Source: Rhizobacter sp. AJA081-3 | GTDB taxonomy: Bacteria; Pseudomonadota; Gammaproteobacteria; Burkholderiales; Burkholderiaceae_C | Length of the DNA: 64,000 bases | Assembly (NCBI RefSeq): GCF_017795745.1 | Contig: NZ_CP059067.1 | Coordinates: 5,208,001 to 5,272,000 of the forward strand | Reading direction: 5' to 3' | Part shown: piece after piece, positions 9,638-21,375 of the stretch | Numbering within the stretch: the first letter of the stretch is position 1 | Layout: every line of letters begins with the position of its first letter | Position numbers and translations under genes: made by a program | The notes under the pieces: generated by a model | Database searches by the model: none | Seen by the model: only the letters and a program-made list of their open reading frames with translations | What the model was told of the DNA's origin: nothing

Positions 9638-9999
9638 TGTCGGAATCCGTCACCCCGCGGCCGACCACGCAGGTGCATGTGCTGCCGCATGCCGAGCTGT
9701 GCCCCCAGGGGCTGACCTTCGAGGCACGTCAGGGCCGCAAGCTGGTCGACGAACTGCTCGCCCATGGCATCACCATCGAACACGCCTGCGAGAAGGTCTG
9801 TGCCTGCGCCACCTGCCATGTGCACCTGCGCAGCGGCGCCGAGTTCGTCGCGCCGCCCGACGAGGAAGAGGAAGACCAGCTTGACGACGCCTGGGGCCTC
9901 GATGCGCAATCGCGCCTGTCGTGCTGCGTGCGCGTCAAAGGCACCGAATTGGTGATCGAGCTGCCCCGCTTCTCGCGCAACCACGCCCGCGAAGGCTGA
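9637..9999 (+). CDS. fdx: [2Fe-2S] ferredoxin, ISC type
   Basis: 120-residue electron carrier of the ISC pathway. Cluster ligands follow the adrenodoxin-like pattern: C51, C57, C60 (ACEKVCACATC) and C96 (RLSCC). The stretch DEEEEDQLDDAWGL is the acidic motif of ISC ferredoxins. An N-terminal extension of about 12 residues precedes the usual start. Overlap with hscA (TGATG type) indicates tight coupling. It closes the nif-linked isc operon. Confidence 0.93.
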   Translation: MSESVTPRPTTQVHVLPHAELCPQGLTFEARQGRKLVDELLAHGITIEHACEKVCACATCHVHLRSGAEFVAPPDEEEEDQLDDAWGLDAQSRLSCCVRVKGTELVIELPRFSRNHAREG

Positions 10000-10142
10000 G
10001 CGCGGCCACGCCGCTGTGAAAAAGTCGGCGCGATGCGCGACTTGTCGACGTCCGACGCTGCTGCACTGCCCTGCGTCAAGGTATCGACACGGGGAGGGCA
10101 CACACTGGCGGTACACACCAGCAGTTGCTGGCTCCCGATCCC

Positions 10143-12833
10143 ATGGACAAACACTACCTCACGCCGCTCTTCGCCCCCGAATCGATCATCGTCTTCTGCG
10201 GCTCCCCCGACGATCCCTCCGGCCAGACCGCGCAGGCGCGGGCCTTGCGGCAGGCCCTGAGCACGCAGCGCTACAGCGGCAGCCTGCAATTCCTCGACAT
10301 CCACGACACCGGCACGCTGGCCGACCTGGCGCAGGCGCGGGCCGACCTGGCCATCATCGCGTTGCCGCCCAAGGACGTGGCCGCCGCGCTCGAGATCGCC
10401 GGCCGCATGACCTGCCGCTCGGCGCTGATCATCTCCGCCGGCATCGACGCCGACCAGGCCGCCGAGCTGAAGAAGATCGCGCGCCGCGAAGGCGTGTTCC
10501 TGCTCGGTCCCAACTGCCTCGGCCTGCAGCGCCCGAAGCTTCAGCTCAACGCCAGCGCCACCGGCCCGATGGCCCGCGCCGGCTCGCTGGCGCTCGTGTC
10601 GCAGTCGGGCGCTCTCACCACCTCGATGCTCGACTGGGCGAGCAACAACGCCGTCGGCTTCTCGTCGGTGGTCTCGCTCGGGCCGCACACCGCGCTGGAC
10701 ATCGCGCAGGTGCTGGACTTCTTCGCCAACGACCCGCAGACGCACAGCATCATCGTCTACCTCGAAGGCATCGCCGACGCACGCCGCTTCATGAGTGCCC
10801 TGCGCATGGCGGCCAACGCCAAGCCGGTGGTGGTGCTCAAGGCCGGCCGCAAGCCGGCCGGCAATGCCGCGGCGCAGACGCACAGCGGCACCATCGTCGG
10901 CAGCGACGAGGTATTCGACGCTGCGCTGCGCCGTGCCGGCGCGGTGCGCGTGCGCTCCTTCGTCGAGTTGTTCTCCGCCGCCAAGTGCCTGGCCTCGCGC
11001 TACCGGCCGGTGGGCCGCCGCCTGGCCATCGTCACCAACGGTGGCGGGCCGGGCGTGCTGGCGGCCGACTGGGTCAACGAGATCCACCTGCACCTGGGCC
11101 GGCTGTCGGCCGAGACTCAGGCGGCGCTGAAGCCGCAGCTGCCGGATCTGGCCACGCTGTCGGACCTGATCGACCTCTCCGAGGAAGCCGGCCCCGAGCA
11201 CTACCGCACCGCCATCGAGGCCGCCGCGCGCGACGCGCAGATCGACGGCGTGCTGACCATCTACTCGCCCAAGGTCGGCGCCGATGCCGCCGGCATGGCG
11301 CAGGCGCTCATCGACATCAAGCAGTCGGTCGGCAAGCCACTGCTCGCCTGCTGGATGGGCGACGCTTCGGTGGGCGAGGCGCGCAAGCTGCTCAACGAAG
11401 CCGGCATCCCCAGCTTCCGCACGCCGGAGGCGGCGGTGGGCGCCTTCGGCAACATCGCGTCCTTCTATCAAAACCAGCTGCTGCTGCAGCAGACGCCGCC
11501 GCCGCTGACGGCGCTGGCCCAGCCCGACATCGAGGGCGCGCGGCTGGTCATCGAGAGCGTGCTCGCCGAGCGCCGCAACGTGCTCACCGAGATGGAGTCG
11601 AAGACGCTGCTGTCGTGCTTCCACATCCCGGTCACGAACACGGTGCTGGCGCGCAATGCCAACGAGGCGATGATGATTGCCTCGCAGCTAGGCTTCCCGG
11701 TGGCGCTGAAGATCGACTCGCCCGACGTCAGCCACAAGTCCGACGTGCAGGGCGTGGCGCTGAACATCATGAACGCGACCGGTGCGCGCGACACCTACAC
11801 CGACATGGTGCAGCGGGTGGCGCGGCTGCAGCCGCAGGCGCGCATCAACGGGGTCACGGTGCAGAAGATGGCCGGCGCGCAGCGCGGCCGCGAGGTCTGC
11901 GTCGGCCTGGTCAATGACGAGCCCTTCGGCCCGGTGATCATGTTCGGCGCCGGCGGCACCATGATCGAACTGATCGGCGACCGCGCGATGGAACTGCCGC
12001 CGCTCAACCAGTTCCTCGCTCGCCGGCTGATCGAGCGCGCGCGTGTGGCCGAGACACTGGCCGAGTGGCGCGGCGCCAGCGCCGTCGACATGGAAGCGCT
12101 CGAGCAGGTGCTGCTGCGCGTCTCGGAGATGGTCTGCGAGCTGCCGCAGCTGCGCGAGATGGACATCAACCCGATCATCGTGGACGAGTCCGGCGCCGTG
12201 GCGGTCGATGCACGCATCGTCATCGGGCATGCCGTCTCGAACGCGGGCGACCGCTCGGGCCGCTACCACCACCTGGCCATCCTGCCCTACCCGGCGCGCT
12301 ACGAGCGCGTCTGGCCGATGCGCGGCGGCGGCCAGTACACGGTGCGCCCGATCCACCCCGACGACGCGCAGATGCTGCAGGCGCTGGTGCGCGGGCTCTC
12401 CCAGGAGAGCCGCTACTTCCGCTTCATCTCCTCGCTGTCGGAGTTGTCGCCGGCGATGCTGGCGCGCTTCACGCTGATCGACTACGACCGCGAGATGGCG
12501 CTGGTGGCGGTGTACAAGGAGCGCAAGGCCGACGCGCAGGGCGTGATCACCGAGACCGAACGCATCATCGGCGTGTCGCGCTACATCACCAACCCCGATC
12601 AGACGAGCTGCGAGTTCTCGCTGGTGGTGGCCGACGACTTCAGCGGCAAGGGCCTGGGCTCGCGGCTGATGGAAAGCATCATGGAAGTGGCGCGCGAGAA
12701 GGGCCTGTCCGAGATCGAGGGCCTGGTGCTGGCGAAGAACCCCGCCATGCTCAAGCTGATGAGGTCGCTGGGCTTCGGCGAGAAGCCCTTCCACGAGGAC
12801 CCGGACTTCAGGATCCTCACCCACTCGCTGTAG
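10143..12833 (+). CDS. Acyl-CoA synthetase (ADP-forming type) / GNAT protein acetyltransferase, Pat-like
   Basis: 896 residues with the order of Pat/YfiQ proteins: CoA-binding domain (1-135), succinyl-CoA-ligase-like domains (140-460), ATP-grasp domain (about 480-700) and C-terminal GNAT domain (about 730-890; TVRPIHPDDAQML, then FSGKGLGSRLM as the acetyl-CoA loop). Pat enzymes acetylate lysines, notably silencing acetyl-CoA synthetase; whether the synthetase half is active cannot be seen. Start ATG 10143 chosen over 10125 by the natural N-terminus. It sits between isc and nifV, 143 bp after fdx, and could be read from the isc promoter. Confidence 0.85.
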   Translation: MDKHYLTPLFAPESIIVFCGSPDDPSGQTAQARALRQALSTQRYSGSLQFLDIHDTGTLADLAQARADLAIIALPPKDVAAALEIAGRMTCRSALIISAGIDADQAAELKKIARREGVFLLGPNCLGLQRPKLQLNASATGPMARAGSLALVSQSGALTTSMLDWASNNAVGFSSVVSLGPHTALDIAQVLDFFANDPQTHSIIVYLEGIADARRFMSALRMAANAKPVVVLKAGRKPAGNAAAQTHSGTIVGSDEVFDAALRRAGAVRVRSFVELFSAAKCLASRYRPVGRRLAIVTNGGGPGVLAADWVNEIHLHLGRLSAETQAALKPQLPDLATLSDLIDLSEEAGPEHYRTAIEAAARDAQIDGVLTIYSPKVGADAAGMAQALIDIKQSVGKPLLACWMGDASVGEARKLLNEAGIPSFRTPEAAVGAFGNIASFYQNQLLLQQTPPPLTALAQPDIEGARLVIESVLAERRNVLTEMESKTLLSCFHIPVTNTVLARNANEAMMIASQLGFPVALKIDSPDVSHKSDVQGVALNIMNATGARDTYTDMVQRVARLQPQARINGVTVQKMAGAQRGREVCVGLVNDEPFGPVIMFGAGGTMIELIGDRAMELPPLNQFLARRLIERARVAETLAEWRGASAVDMEALEQVLLRVSEMVCELPQLREMDINPIIVDESGAVAVDARIVIGHAVSNAGDRSGRYHHLAILPYPARYERVWPMRGGGQYTVRPIHPDDAQMLQALVRGLSQESRYFRFISSLSELSPAMLARFTLIDYDREMALVAVYKERKADAQGVITETERIIGVSRYITNPDQTSCEFSLVVADDFSGKGLGSRLMESIMEVAREKGLSEIEGLVLAKNPAMLKLMRSLGFGEKPFHEDPDFRILTHSL

Positions 12834-12836
12834 CGA

Positions 12837-12852
12837 TGTCGGCTATGCGACA
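12837..12852. promoter_or_regulatory. NifA upstream activator sequence (TGT-N10-ACA)
   Basis: TGTCGGCTATGCGACA is an exact TGT-N10-ACA. It lies 78 bp before the -24 element of the nifV promoter, the correct geometry for a DNA-looped NifA hexamer. The motif is short, so chance occurrence alone is possible; position is the supporting evidence. Confidence 0.7.
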
Positions 12853-12930
12853 AAGCGGACAGCCCTCGCCGGGGCTGTGCCGAAGCGAGTTAGTCGTTCA
12901 GTGACAGGCACTTAGCGCTTTCGCGCGACA

Positions 12931-12945
12931 TGGCACAGCGATTGC
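12931..12945 (+). promoter_or_regulatory. Sigma-54 (-24/-12) promoter of nifV-nifW-fixABCX
   Basis: TGGCACAGCGATTGC matches TGGCAC-N5-TTGC with GG and GC 12 bp apart. It begins 46 bp before the nifV start. Together with the TGT-N10-ACA site it predicts NifA/RpoN-dependent transcription of the downstream operon. Confidence 0.85.
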
Positions 12946-12976
12946 GGAAGGCAGGCCAGGAACCCTGGAGCCTGCC

Positions 12977-14128
12977 GTGCAAAGCGATCGCGATGCGACA
13001 CCCCGACTGAGCATCAACGACACGACCCTGCGTGACGGTGAGCAGACCGCGGGCGTGGCCTTCACCGACGACGAGAAGCTGGCCATCGCGCGCTCGCTCG
13101 ACGCGGCCGGCGTGCCGGAGATGGAGATCGGCATTCCGGCGATGGGCGCGCGCGAGGTCGAGCTGATCCGCGAGATCGCCGCCTCGGTGAAGCACGCGCG
13201 CACCATGGTCTGGGCGCGCATGACAGACACCGACCTGACCGCCGCGCTGCGCTGCGACGCCGACATCGTGCACCTTTCGATCAGCGTGTCGGACATCCAG
13301 ATCGAGCGCAAGCTCGGCCGCGACCGCGCCTGGGTGCTCGACACCCTGCGCCGCTTCGTCGACCGCGCGGCCGATGCCGGCGCCAGCGTCAGCGTCGGCT
13401 TCGAGGATGCCTCGCGCGCCGACCCCGACTTCCTCGTGCGCGCTGCGCAGCTCGCTCAGGCCCGCGGCGCCGTGCGCGTGCGCTACGCCGACACGCTGGG
13501 CCTGCTCGAGCCCTTCACCACGCACGACCGCATCGGCCGCCTGCACCGCGAGATCGACATCGGCATCGAGATGCACGCCCACAACGACCTCGGCCTGGCC
13601 ACCGCCAACACGCTGGCCGCCGTGCTGGCCGGCGCCACGCATGCCAGCACCACCGTCAACGGCCTGGGCGAGCGCGCCGGCAACGCCGCGCTCGAAGAGG
13701 TGGTGATGGCCGCGCGGCACCTGTACGGCGTGGACTGCGGCATCGACACGATGCGGCTGCCGCGCATCTCGCAGCTCGTCGCGCAGGCCTCGGGCCGGCC
13801 GGTGGCCGCGGGCAAGAGCATCGTCGGCGCGGCGGTGTTCACCCACGAGTCGGGCATCCACGTCGACGGCCTGCTCAAGGACCGCGGCAACTACGAGGCC
13901 TTCCAGCCCGAGGAGCTCGGCCGCGAGCACTCGCTGGTGCTCGGCAAGCACTCGGGCTCGCACGGCGTACGCGACGCCTACGCCCGGCTGGGCATGCAGC
14001 TCAGCGCGGGCCAGGCGCAGCTGCTGCTCGACGCGATCCGATCGCATGTGTCCGCCACCAAGCGGGCCCCCACCGACGCGGAACTGCTCCGCTTCTACTT
14101 CGACAAGGAGACGACATGGACAGCCTGA
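12977..14128 (+). CDS. nifV: Homocitrate synthase NifV
   Basis: Condenses acetyl-CoA and 2-oxoglutarate into homocitrate, the organic ligand of FeMo-cofactor. 383 residues, TIM barrel of the DRE-TIM family: DTTLRDGEQT at 15-24, HAHND metal site near 200, and the NGLGERAGNA loop. The GTG start at 12977 is the only sensible start and follows CTGGAG. The 3' end overlaps nifW by 13 nt. The NifA-type promoter upstream and nifW downstream separate it from leucine-pathway LeuA. Confidence 0.95.
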   Translation: MQSDRDATPRLSINDTTLRDGEQTAGVAFTDDEKLAIARSLDAAGVPEMEIGIPAMGAREVELIREIAASVKHARTMVWARMTDTDLTAALRCDADIVHLSISVSDIQIERKLGRDRAWVLDTLRRFVDRAADAGASVSVGFEDASRADPDFLVRAAQLAQARGAVRVRYADTLGLLEPFTTHDRIGRLHREIDIGIEMHAHNDLGLATANTLAAVLAGATHASTTVNGLGERAGNAALEEVVMAARHLYGVDCGIDTMRLPRISQLVAQASGRPVAAGKSIVGAAVFTHESGIHVDGLLKDRGNYEAFQPEELGREHSLVLGKHSGSHGVRDAYARLGMQLSAGQAQLLLDAIRSHVSATKRAPTDAELLRFYFDKETTWTA

Positions 14129-14463
14129 CCGATCGACTCAAGGCGCTGTCGAGCGCGGAAGACTTCTTCGCCTTCTTCGCCGTGCCCTTCGACGAGCGCG
14201 TCGTGCAGGTGAATCGCCTGCACATCCTCAAGCGCTTCTACCAGTACCTGCACAAGTCGGACGGCCTGTCGGGTCTGGGCGAGGTGGAGCTGTTCAAGCG
14301 CTACCGCGAGCTGCTCGCGCAGGCCTACCAGGACTTCGTGCAGTCCACGCCGGCGCGCGAGAAGGTCTTCAAGGTGTTCCAGGACGCCGACGGCACGCAG
14401 CACGTGCAGCTGGCCTCGCTGCGCGACAGCCTGGCCGACCGGCGCGTGCAGCGCGCGGCCTGA
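14116..14463 (+). CDS. nifW: Nitrogenase-stabilizing/protective protein NifW
   Basis: 115-residue cytosolic protein that associates with MoFe protein and helps protect it or assists maturation. The family motif region LSSAEDFFAFFAVPFDERVVQVNRLHILKRF is clear at residues 11-42 (family pattern described, not all quoted as ligands). It overlaps the nifV end, which suggests translational coupling. Confidence 0.93.
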   Translation: MDSLTDRLKALSSAEDFFAFFAVPFDERVVQVNRLHILKRFYQYLHKSDGLSGLGEVELFKRYRELLAQAYQDFVQSTPAREKVFKVFQDADGTQHVQLASLRDSLADRRVQRAA

Positions 14464-14484
14464 GCCTCTTCCACGGAGACCACC

Positions 14485-15333
14485 ATGCACATCGTCGTCT
14501 GCATCAAGCAGGTGCCCGACTCGGCGCAGATCCGCGTCCACCCGGTCACCAACACCATCATGCGCCAGGGGGTGCCGGCGATCGTCAACCCTTACGACCT
14601 GTTCGCGCTCGAAGAGGCGCTGCGCCTGAAGGACCGGTTCGGCGGCCGCGTCACCATGCTGTGCATGGGCCCGCCGCAGGCCGAGGACTCGCTGCGCAAA
14701 TGCATCAGCTTCGGCGCCACCGACGCGGTGCTGGTCACCGACCGCGCCTTCGCCGGCGCCGACACGCTGGCGACGTCCTACGCGCTGGCCGCGGCGATCC
14801 GCAAGATCGGCCAGGAGCAGGCGGTGGACCTGGTCTTCACCGGCAAGCAGACGATCGACGGCGACACCGCGCAGGTCGGCCCCGGCATCGCCAAGCGGCT
14901 CGGCCTGAACCTGCTGACCTATGTGAGCAGGATCGTCGAGGTCGACCTCGATGCGCGCCGGCTGAAGGTGGAGCGTCGCGCCGAGGGCGGCGTGCAGCTG
15001 CTCGACACCACGCTGCCTTCGCTGATCACCATGCTCGAAGGCACCAACGAGATGCGCTTCGCCAGCCTGGACGACATGCTGCGCGCCGGGCGCTTCCCGG
15101 TGCGCCGCTGGAACAAGGACGACGCCGGCATCGAGGACGTCTCCAAGATCGGCCTGAAGGGCTCGCCCACCATCGTCAGCAAGGTGTTCGGCCCGACGCC
15201 GCGCACCGAGAAGGCCGACATGCAGGTGGTGGCCGACAGCACCCCGCAGGACGTGACGCTGAACCTGCTGCAGAAGATCTTCACCACGCATCCGCAGATC
15301 GAGGCGGAGCTGGTGGAGCGCCTCTCGGCCTGA
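14485..15333 (+). CDS. fixA: Electron transfer flavoprotein beta subunit FixA
   Basis: 282 residues, ETF-beta family ([18 protein letters not shown] at the N-terminus). FixAB with FixCX forms a bifurcating complex that uses NADH to reduce quinone and a low-potential ferredoxin or flavodoxin, which then feeds nitrogenase. It starts 21 bp after nifW with a GGAGA site. The order fixA-B-C-X is complete here. Confidence 0.95.
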   Translation: MHIVVCIKQVPDSAQIRVHPVTNTIMRQGVPAIVNPYDLFALEEALRLKDRFGGRVTMLCMGPPQAEDSLRKCISFGATDAVLVTDRAFAGADTLATSYALAAAIRKIGQEQAVDLVFTGKQTIDGDTAQVGPGIAKRLGLNLLTYVSRIVEVDLDARRLKVERRAEGGVQLLDTTLPSLITMLEGTNEMRFASLDDMLRAGRFPVRRWNKDDAGIEDVSKIGLKGSPTIVSKVFGPTPRTEKADMQVVADSTPQDVTLNLLQKIFTTHPQIEAELVERLSA

Positions 15334-15346
15334 AGGAGAACGCACC

Positions 15347-16465
15347 ATGAGCGAAGCCGCCAAGCCTGCCGTCCCATCCACACCCGCCGTGCCGAAGGCC
15401 GCCGGCCGCGCCGGGAGAAACACCGAGCTGCCCGAGCACCTGAAGTCCTACAAGCACGTCTGGGTGTTCGTCGAGCACGACCGCGGCCACGTCAACCCGG
15501 TGAGCTGGGAGCTGATGGGCGAGGCGCGCAAGCTGGCCGACAAGCTGCAGGTGCAGGTGGCCGGGGTGATCCTCGGCGGCCCCGACGAGCCGCTGGACGC
15601 CTACGCGAAAGAGGCCTATGCCTACGGCGCTGACCGCTGCTACGTGATGCGCGACCCGGTGCTCAAGGGCTACCGCAACGAGCCCTTCACCAAGGGGCTG
15701 ACCGACCTCGTCAACACCCACCAGCCGGAGATCATGCTGCTGGGCGCCAGCGCGATGGGCCGCGACCTGGCCGGCTCGGTGGCGACCACGCTGGGCACCG
15801 GCCTGACCGCTGACTGCACCGAGCTGAACATCGACGGCCGCGCGCTGGCCGCCACACGCCCCACCTTCGGCGGCTCGCTGCTGTGCACGATCATGACGCT
15901 GGCCTACCGGCCGCAGATGGCCACCGTGCGGCCGCGCGTGATGCAGCTGCCGCGCCGAGACGAGACGCGCACCGGCGACATCGTCGAGATGCCGCTGGGC
16001 ATGATCGAGACCGACATCGTTACCAAGCTGCTCGACTTCATCCCCGACGCCAACCGCAACACGGTGAACCTGGCCTACGCCGATGTGATCATCGCCGGCG
16101 GCAAGGGCCTGAAGAACGCCGACAACTTCAAGATGGTGTGGGACCTGGCGCGCGTGCTCGGCGCCGAGGTCGGCGCCACCCGCGCAGTGGTGCAGGCCGG
16201 CTGGGCCGAGGCCGAGCGGCAGGTCGGCCAGACCGGCAAGACGGTGCGGCCCAAGCTGTACATCGCCGCGGGCATCAGCGGCGCCATCCAGCACCGCGTG
16301 GGCATGGAGAGCTCGGACGTGATCGTGGCGATCAACACCGACCCGAACGCGCCGATCTTCGATTTCGCGCACTACGGCATCGTCGGCAACGCGATGCAGG
16401 TGCTGCCCGTGCTGACCCAGGCGTTCCGCACGCACCTGGACAAGCGCATCCGCAAAGTGGCCTGA
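15347..16465 (+). CDS. fixB: Electron transfer flavoprotein alpha subunit FixB
   Basis: 372 residues, ETF-alpha family. The C-terminal FAD domain carries the conserved [14 protein letters not shown] (about 306-319) and [11 protein letters not shown] 35-residue Pro/Ala-rich N-terminal lead ([17 protein letters not shown]) precedes the usual start of the first domain, somewhat longer than common. It starts 13 bp after fixA with AAGGAG. Confidence 0.95.
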   Translation: MSEAAKPAVPSTPAVPKAAGRAGRNTELPEHLKSYKHVWVFVEHDRGHVNPVSWELMGEARKLADKLQVQVAGVILGGPDEPLDAYAKEAYAYGADRCYVMRDPVLKGYRNEPFTKGLTDLVNTHQPEIMLLGASAMGRDLAGSVATTLGTGLTADCTELNIDGRALAATRPTFGGSLLCTIMTLAYRPQMATVRPRVMQLPRRDETRTGDIVEMPLGMIETDIVTKLLDFIPDANRNTVNLAYADVIIAGGKGLKNADNFKMVWDLARVLGAEVGATRAVVQAGWAEAERQVGQTGKTVRPKLYIAAGISGAIQHRVGMESSDVIVAINTDPNAPIFDFAHYGIVGNAMQVLPVLTQAFRTHLDKRIRKVA

Positions 16466-16480
16466 GCCAAGGAGCACGAC

Positions 16481-17785
16481 ATGGCAGAGAAGTTCGATGC
16501 GATCGTGGTCGGTGCGGGCCCCTCGGGCAACACCGCCGCGTACACGCTGGCCAAGGCGGGCCTGAAGGTGCTGCAGATCGAGCGCGGCGAGTACCCGGGC
16601 AGCAAGAACGTGCAGGGCGCCATCCTCTACGCCGACGCGCTGGAGAAGGTCATCCCCGACTTCCGCGACGACGCGCCGCTGGAGCGCCACGTCATCGAGC
16701 AGCGCATCTGGGTGCTCGACGACAACAGCTTCGTCGGCACGCACTACCGCAGCGACGACTACAACAAGCCGCCCTACAACCGCTACACCATCATCCGCGC
16801 GCAGTTCGACAAGTGGTTCAGCTCCAAGGTGCGCGAGGCCGGCGCGCTGCTGATTTGCGAGACCACGGTGGAAGAGCTGCTGATGGACGGCGACCGCTGC
16901 ATCGGCGTGCGCTGCGACCGCAAGGGCGGCGAGGTGCATGCCGACGTGGTGATCCTGGCCGACGGCGTGAACAGCACGCTGGCGCGCAAGGCCGGCTTCC
17001 ACGGCGAGCTCAAGGCCGGCAACGTGGCGCTGGCGGTGAAGGAGATCCTCTTCATGCCGGAAGAGGTGATCCAGCAGCGCTTCAACATCAACGAGGAAGA
17101 GGGCGTGGTCATCGAGATGATGGGCACGCTCACCGAGGGCATGGTGGGCACCGGCTTCCTCTACACGAACAAGGATTCGCTGACCATCGGCGTGGGCTGC
17201 ATGCTCAGCGATTTCAAGGCCAACCCGCTGAAGACGACGCCCTACGCGCTGCTCGAGAAGCTGAAGAAGCACCCGAGCATCGCGCCGCTGATCGAGGGCG
17301 GCGAGATGAAGGAGTACTGCGCGCACCTGATCCCCGAGGGCGGCTTCCACGCCGTGCCCAAGGTGTACGGCGAGGGCTGGATGATCGTGGGCGACTCCGG
17401 TGGCTTCGTCAACGCGGCGCACCGCGAAGGCAGCAACCTGGCGATGACCACCGGGCGGCTGGCCGCCGAGACGGTGATCGCCGCCAAGGCCGCGGGCAAG
17501 CCGATGACGGCCAGGACGTTGAAGGCCTACAAGGACAGCCTCGACGACAGCTTCGTGATGAAGGACCTGCACAAGTACCGCGAGCTGCCGCAGGTGCTGC
17601 ACGACAGCCCGCACTTCTTCACCACCTACCCCACGCTGGTCAGCCGCGCGGCCAAGACCTTCTTCACCGTCGACGGCGTCGACAAGAAGACCAAGCAGCG
17701 CGAGATCCTCGGCAGCTTCCGCTCGGCGCGCCGCTGGCGTGGGCTCGTGGGTGACGCGTTCAAACTCTGGAGGGCCTTCCGATGA
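16481..17785 (+). CDS. fixC: FixC flavoprotein, ETF-quinone oxidoreductase family
   Basis: 434 residues. The N-terminal FAD-binding Rossmann motif is [19 protein letters not shown] and the second flavin motif is GDSGGFVN. Related to ETF:ubiquinone oxidoreductase, it is the membrane-associated quinone-reducing subunit of the FixABCX bifurcation complex. It starts 15 bp after fixB with an AAGGAG site, and its stop overlaps the fixX start (ATGA). Confidence 0.95.
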   Translation: MAEKFDAIVVGAGPSGNTAAYTLAKAGLKVLQIERGEYPGSKNVQGAILYADALEKVIPDFRDDAPLERHVIEQRIWVLDDNSFVGTHYRSDDYNKPPYNRYTIIRAQFDKWFSSKVREAGALLICETTVEELLMDGDRCIGVRCDRKGGEVHADVVILADGVNSTLARKAGFHGELKAGNVALAVKEILFMPEEVIQQRFNINEEEGVVIEMMGTLTEGMVGTGFLYTNKDSLTIGVGCMLSDFKANPLKTTPYALLEKLKKHPSIAPLIEGGEMKEYCAHLIPEGGFHAVPKVYGEGWMIVGDSGGFVNAAHREGSNLAMTTGRLAAETVIAAKAAGKPMTARTLKAYKDSLDDSFVMKDLHKYRELPQVLHDSPHFFTTYPTLVSRAAKTFFTVDGVDKKTKQREILGSFRSARRWRGLVGDAFKLWRAFR

Positions 17786-18075
17786 TCGCCGTGAATGTCG
17801 AAGAGAAACTCTTCCAGAACCGCTACAAGGTCGACCATGGCCGGCCGCACATCCAGATCAAGGATGCGGACGTCTGCAAGAACGACTGCGAGGCGCAGTC
17901 CTGCACCTACGTCTGCCCGGCCTCCTGCTACAAGGCCGAGGGCAACCGCGCGGTGACGCTGATCACCGACGGCTGCCTCGAATGCGGCAGCTGCCGGGTG
18001 ATCTGCACCGAGCACACCAACGTGGCGTGGGAGTACCCGCGCGGCGGGCACGGCATCCTGTTCAAGTTCGGTTGA
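17782..18075 (+). CDS. fixX: Ferredoxin-like protein FixX
   Basis: 97 residues. Cysteine clusters [18 protein letters not shown] and [11 protein letters not shown] provide ligands for [4Fe-4S] cluster(s). FixX partners FixC and passes electrons within the FixABCX complex. It overlaps fixC by 4 nt. Confidence 0.95.
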   Translation: MIAVNVEEKLFQNRYKVDHGRPHIQIKDADVCKNDCEAQSCTYVCPASCYKAEGNRAVTLITDGCLECGSCRVICTEHTNVAWEYPRGGHGILFKFG

Positions 18076-18084
18076 TTGGCCCCC

Positions 18085-18540
18085 ATGAACGACGTCGAAC
18101 GATTCCTCGCCCACGCGGTACAGCTCGAACGCGAGGCGGCGCGCCGCTACGAGGAGCTGGCCGCTGCCATGGGCACCGAGGGCAACCGCGAGCTGGGCGT
18201 TTTCTTCACGCGCATGGCGCACTACTCGCGGCTGCACCTGGCCGATGCGATGGCGCGCGGTGGCTTCCGCAAGCTGCCGCCGCTGGAACTGCATGAATAC
18301 GAATGGCCCGACGGCACCTCGCCCGAGACGGCCGGCTGGGAAGGCGTCGATGCGCAGATGGGCCCGCGCGAGGCGCTGGAGCTGGCGCTCGACGGCGAGC
18401 GCCGCGGCCACGCCTACTACGCCACCATCGCTGCCACCACCAGCGATGCGGAACTGCGCGGCATCGCCACCACCTTCGCCGAGGAAGAGGCCGAGCACGT
18501 CGCCGAGCTGGTCAAGCTGCTCGCGGCCTGCGTCGCTTGA
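18085..18540 (+). CDS. Ferritin-like (rubrerythrin-type) diiron protein
   Basis: 151 residues, all-helical. Two Glu-rich helix pairs are visible: [14 protein letters not shown] near the N-terminus and [10 protein letters not shown] near the C-terminus, the E...ExxH pattern of a ferritin-like diiron site. No rubredoxin Cys domain. The ATG at 18085 is preferred over a TTG directly after fixX. Position between fixX and nifA behind the nifV promoter suggests a role in iron storage or in O2/peroxide scavenging for nitrogenase; that role is inference. The stop codon lies inside the FNR box upstream of nifA. Confidence 0.75.
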   Translation: MNDVERFLAHAVQLEREAARRYEELAAAMGTEGNRELGVFFTRMAHYSRLHLADAMARGGFRKLPPLELHEYEWPDGTSPETAGWEGVDAQMGPREALELALDGERRGHAYYATIAATTSDAELRGIATTFAEEEAEHVAELVKLLAACVA

Positions 18541-18550
18541 TCTGCATCAA
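18537..18550. promoter_or_regulatory. FNR/Anr/FixK-type box upstream of nifA
   Basis: TTGATCTGCATCAA is a perfect TTGAT-N4-ATCAA site, centred 185 bp before the nifA start and overlapping the stop codon of the preceding gene. It predicts that low oxygen, through an FNR-family regulator, switches on nifA. A class II arrangement would place the transcript start near 18585. Confidence 0.75.
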
Positions 18551-18564
18551 GCGACAACCGCTCG

Positions 18565-18583
18565 TCACCCTTTTCCCGGGTGA
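18565..18583. repeat. Inverted repeat in the nifA leader
   Basis: TCACCC and GGGTGA are perfect inverted 6-mers separated by 7 bp (TTTTCCC). They sit just downstream of the FNR box at the predicted transcript start. It could be an operator or a 5' hairpin; no regulator is recognised. Confidence 0.35.
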
Positions 18584-18728
18584 AACCCTGATCCCGGCTT
18601 GGATCTTGCACCCCTGACCCATTGAAGCGGCGCATCGGCCTGCGATGCCCGTCTGCGATGCACCGCCGCACCGGCGCGCATCCGATTGCACCGCTCGGGT
18701 CCTTCGATGTTGTCCAAGGAGGTGCGTG

Positions 18729-20450
<1,722 letters not shown>

Positions 20451-20466
20451 GGTGCCGGACGATCGC

Positions 20467-21375
20467 TCAGTCGAGCATCACCACGCGGTCCTGCACGCCG
20501 GGTTCGCAACCCTCGGCGATCGGCTCCCAGCCGCGGTGCACCACCACGCGCGTGCCGGCGTGGCAGAACTCGACGCGGCGTGCGCCGGGCACGCGCTCTC
20601 GCACGAAGGCCTCGATCGAGGCCGGCATGCTGACGCGGAACACGGCCTGGTCCAGGTCAGCCTGCGGATGGTCGTCGTGGTGCAGCCAGGGCACGGCCAC
20701 GCTCAGCCACATCATGGGCGGGAAGGGCAGGCGGAACTCGCTGCCCGCGTAGCCCTGCGCGCGCATCCAGGCCTGGGCGCGCGCACGCGCCTCCTCGGCC
20801 TGCGGCGCATCGCTCCAGGCGCTGGCGAGCATCTCCATCACCCACTGGTTGCAGTTCTGGTAGCGCAGGCCGTAGGCATAGGCGTTGGCGCTGTAGGTGG
20901 CGCCGAGCAGCTGCAGCGCGCGGCGGTTGTCCAGCGCTGCCGGCTCGAGCGCGGCGGCGGCCGCCTCGGGCAGGAACACCACCGAGATGTACCCGCCTTG
21001 CGGGTCGTTCAGGCCGAGCAGGAAGGCGGTGAGGCCCTGGTCGAACAGGCGCGGCTGGCGCTCCTCGCAGGCGTAGTAGAGCTGGCGCACCGACCAGGGC
21101 GCGACCTCGCTGCCCTTCAGGCTCACGCCGGTGTGCGAATAACGCTGGCCGAAGCGGGCGAGGTCGAGGCCGGAGCGTGATACGAGCGCCAGCCGTTGGC
21201 CGGAGCCCTCGAGCTCGTCGCGCACCAGCGCCGCGAAGCGGAACAGGCGGTCGCGCTGCTCGTGGCTCATCTCGCCGTGCGAATCGCAGTAGCGCAGCGC
21301 CTCGGCATATGCCGGCAGTGCCGCCAGGCCGGCGACCAGGGCGAACGCGGCGGCCCGCAGCCGCTTCAAAGTCAA
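20467..21375 (-). CDS. Secreted DUF2145-type protein
   Basis: 302 residues with a clean signal peptide (about 1-24, ending AYA). The body has RYSHTGVSL near residue 80 and [12 protein letters not shown] near 178; an exposed His followed later by an Asn-Cys-Asn suggests a papain/NlpC-like fold, but catalysis is not shown. I believe it belongs to DUF2145, by recall and without a search. It uses a TTG start overlapping the upstream gene stop. It converges on nifA with 16 bp between. Confidence 0.6.
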   Translation of the reverse strand: MTLKRLRAAAFALVAGLAALPAYAEALRYCDSHGEMSHEQRDRLFRFAALVRDELEGSGQRLALVSRSGLDLARFGQRYSHTGVSLKGSEVAPWSVRQLYYACEERQPRLFDQGLTAFLLGLNDPQGGYISVVFLPEAAAAALEPAALDNRRALQLLGATYSANAYAYGLRYQNCNQWVMEMLASAWSDAPQAEEARARAQAWMRAQGYAGSEFRLPFPPMMWLSVAVPWLHHDDHPQADLDQAVFRVSMPASIEAFVRERVPGARRVEFCHAGTRVVVHRGWEPIAEGCEPGVQDRVVMLD

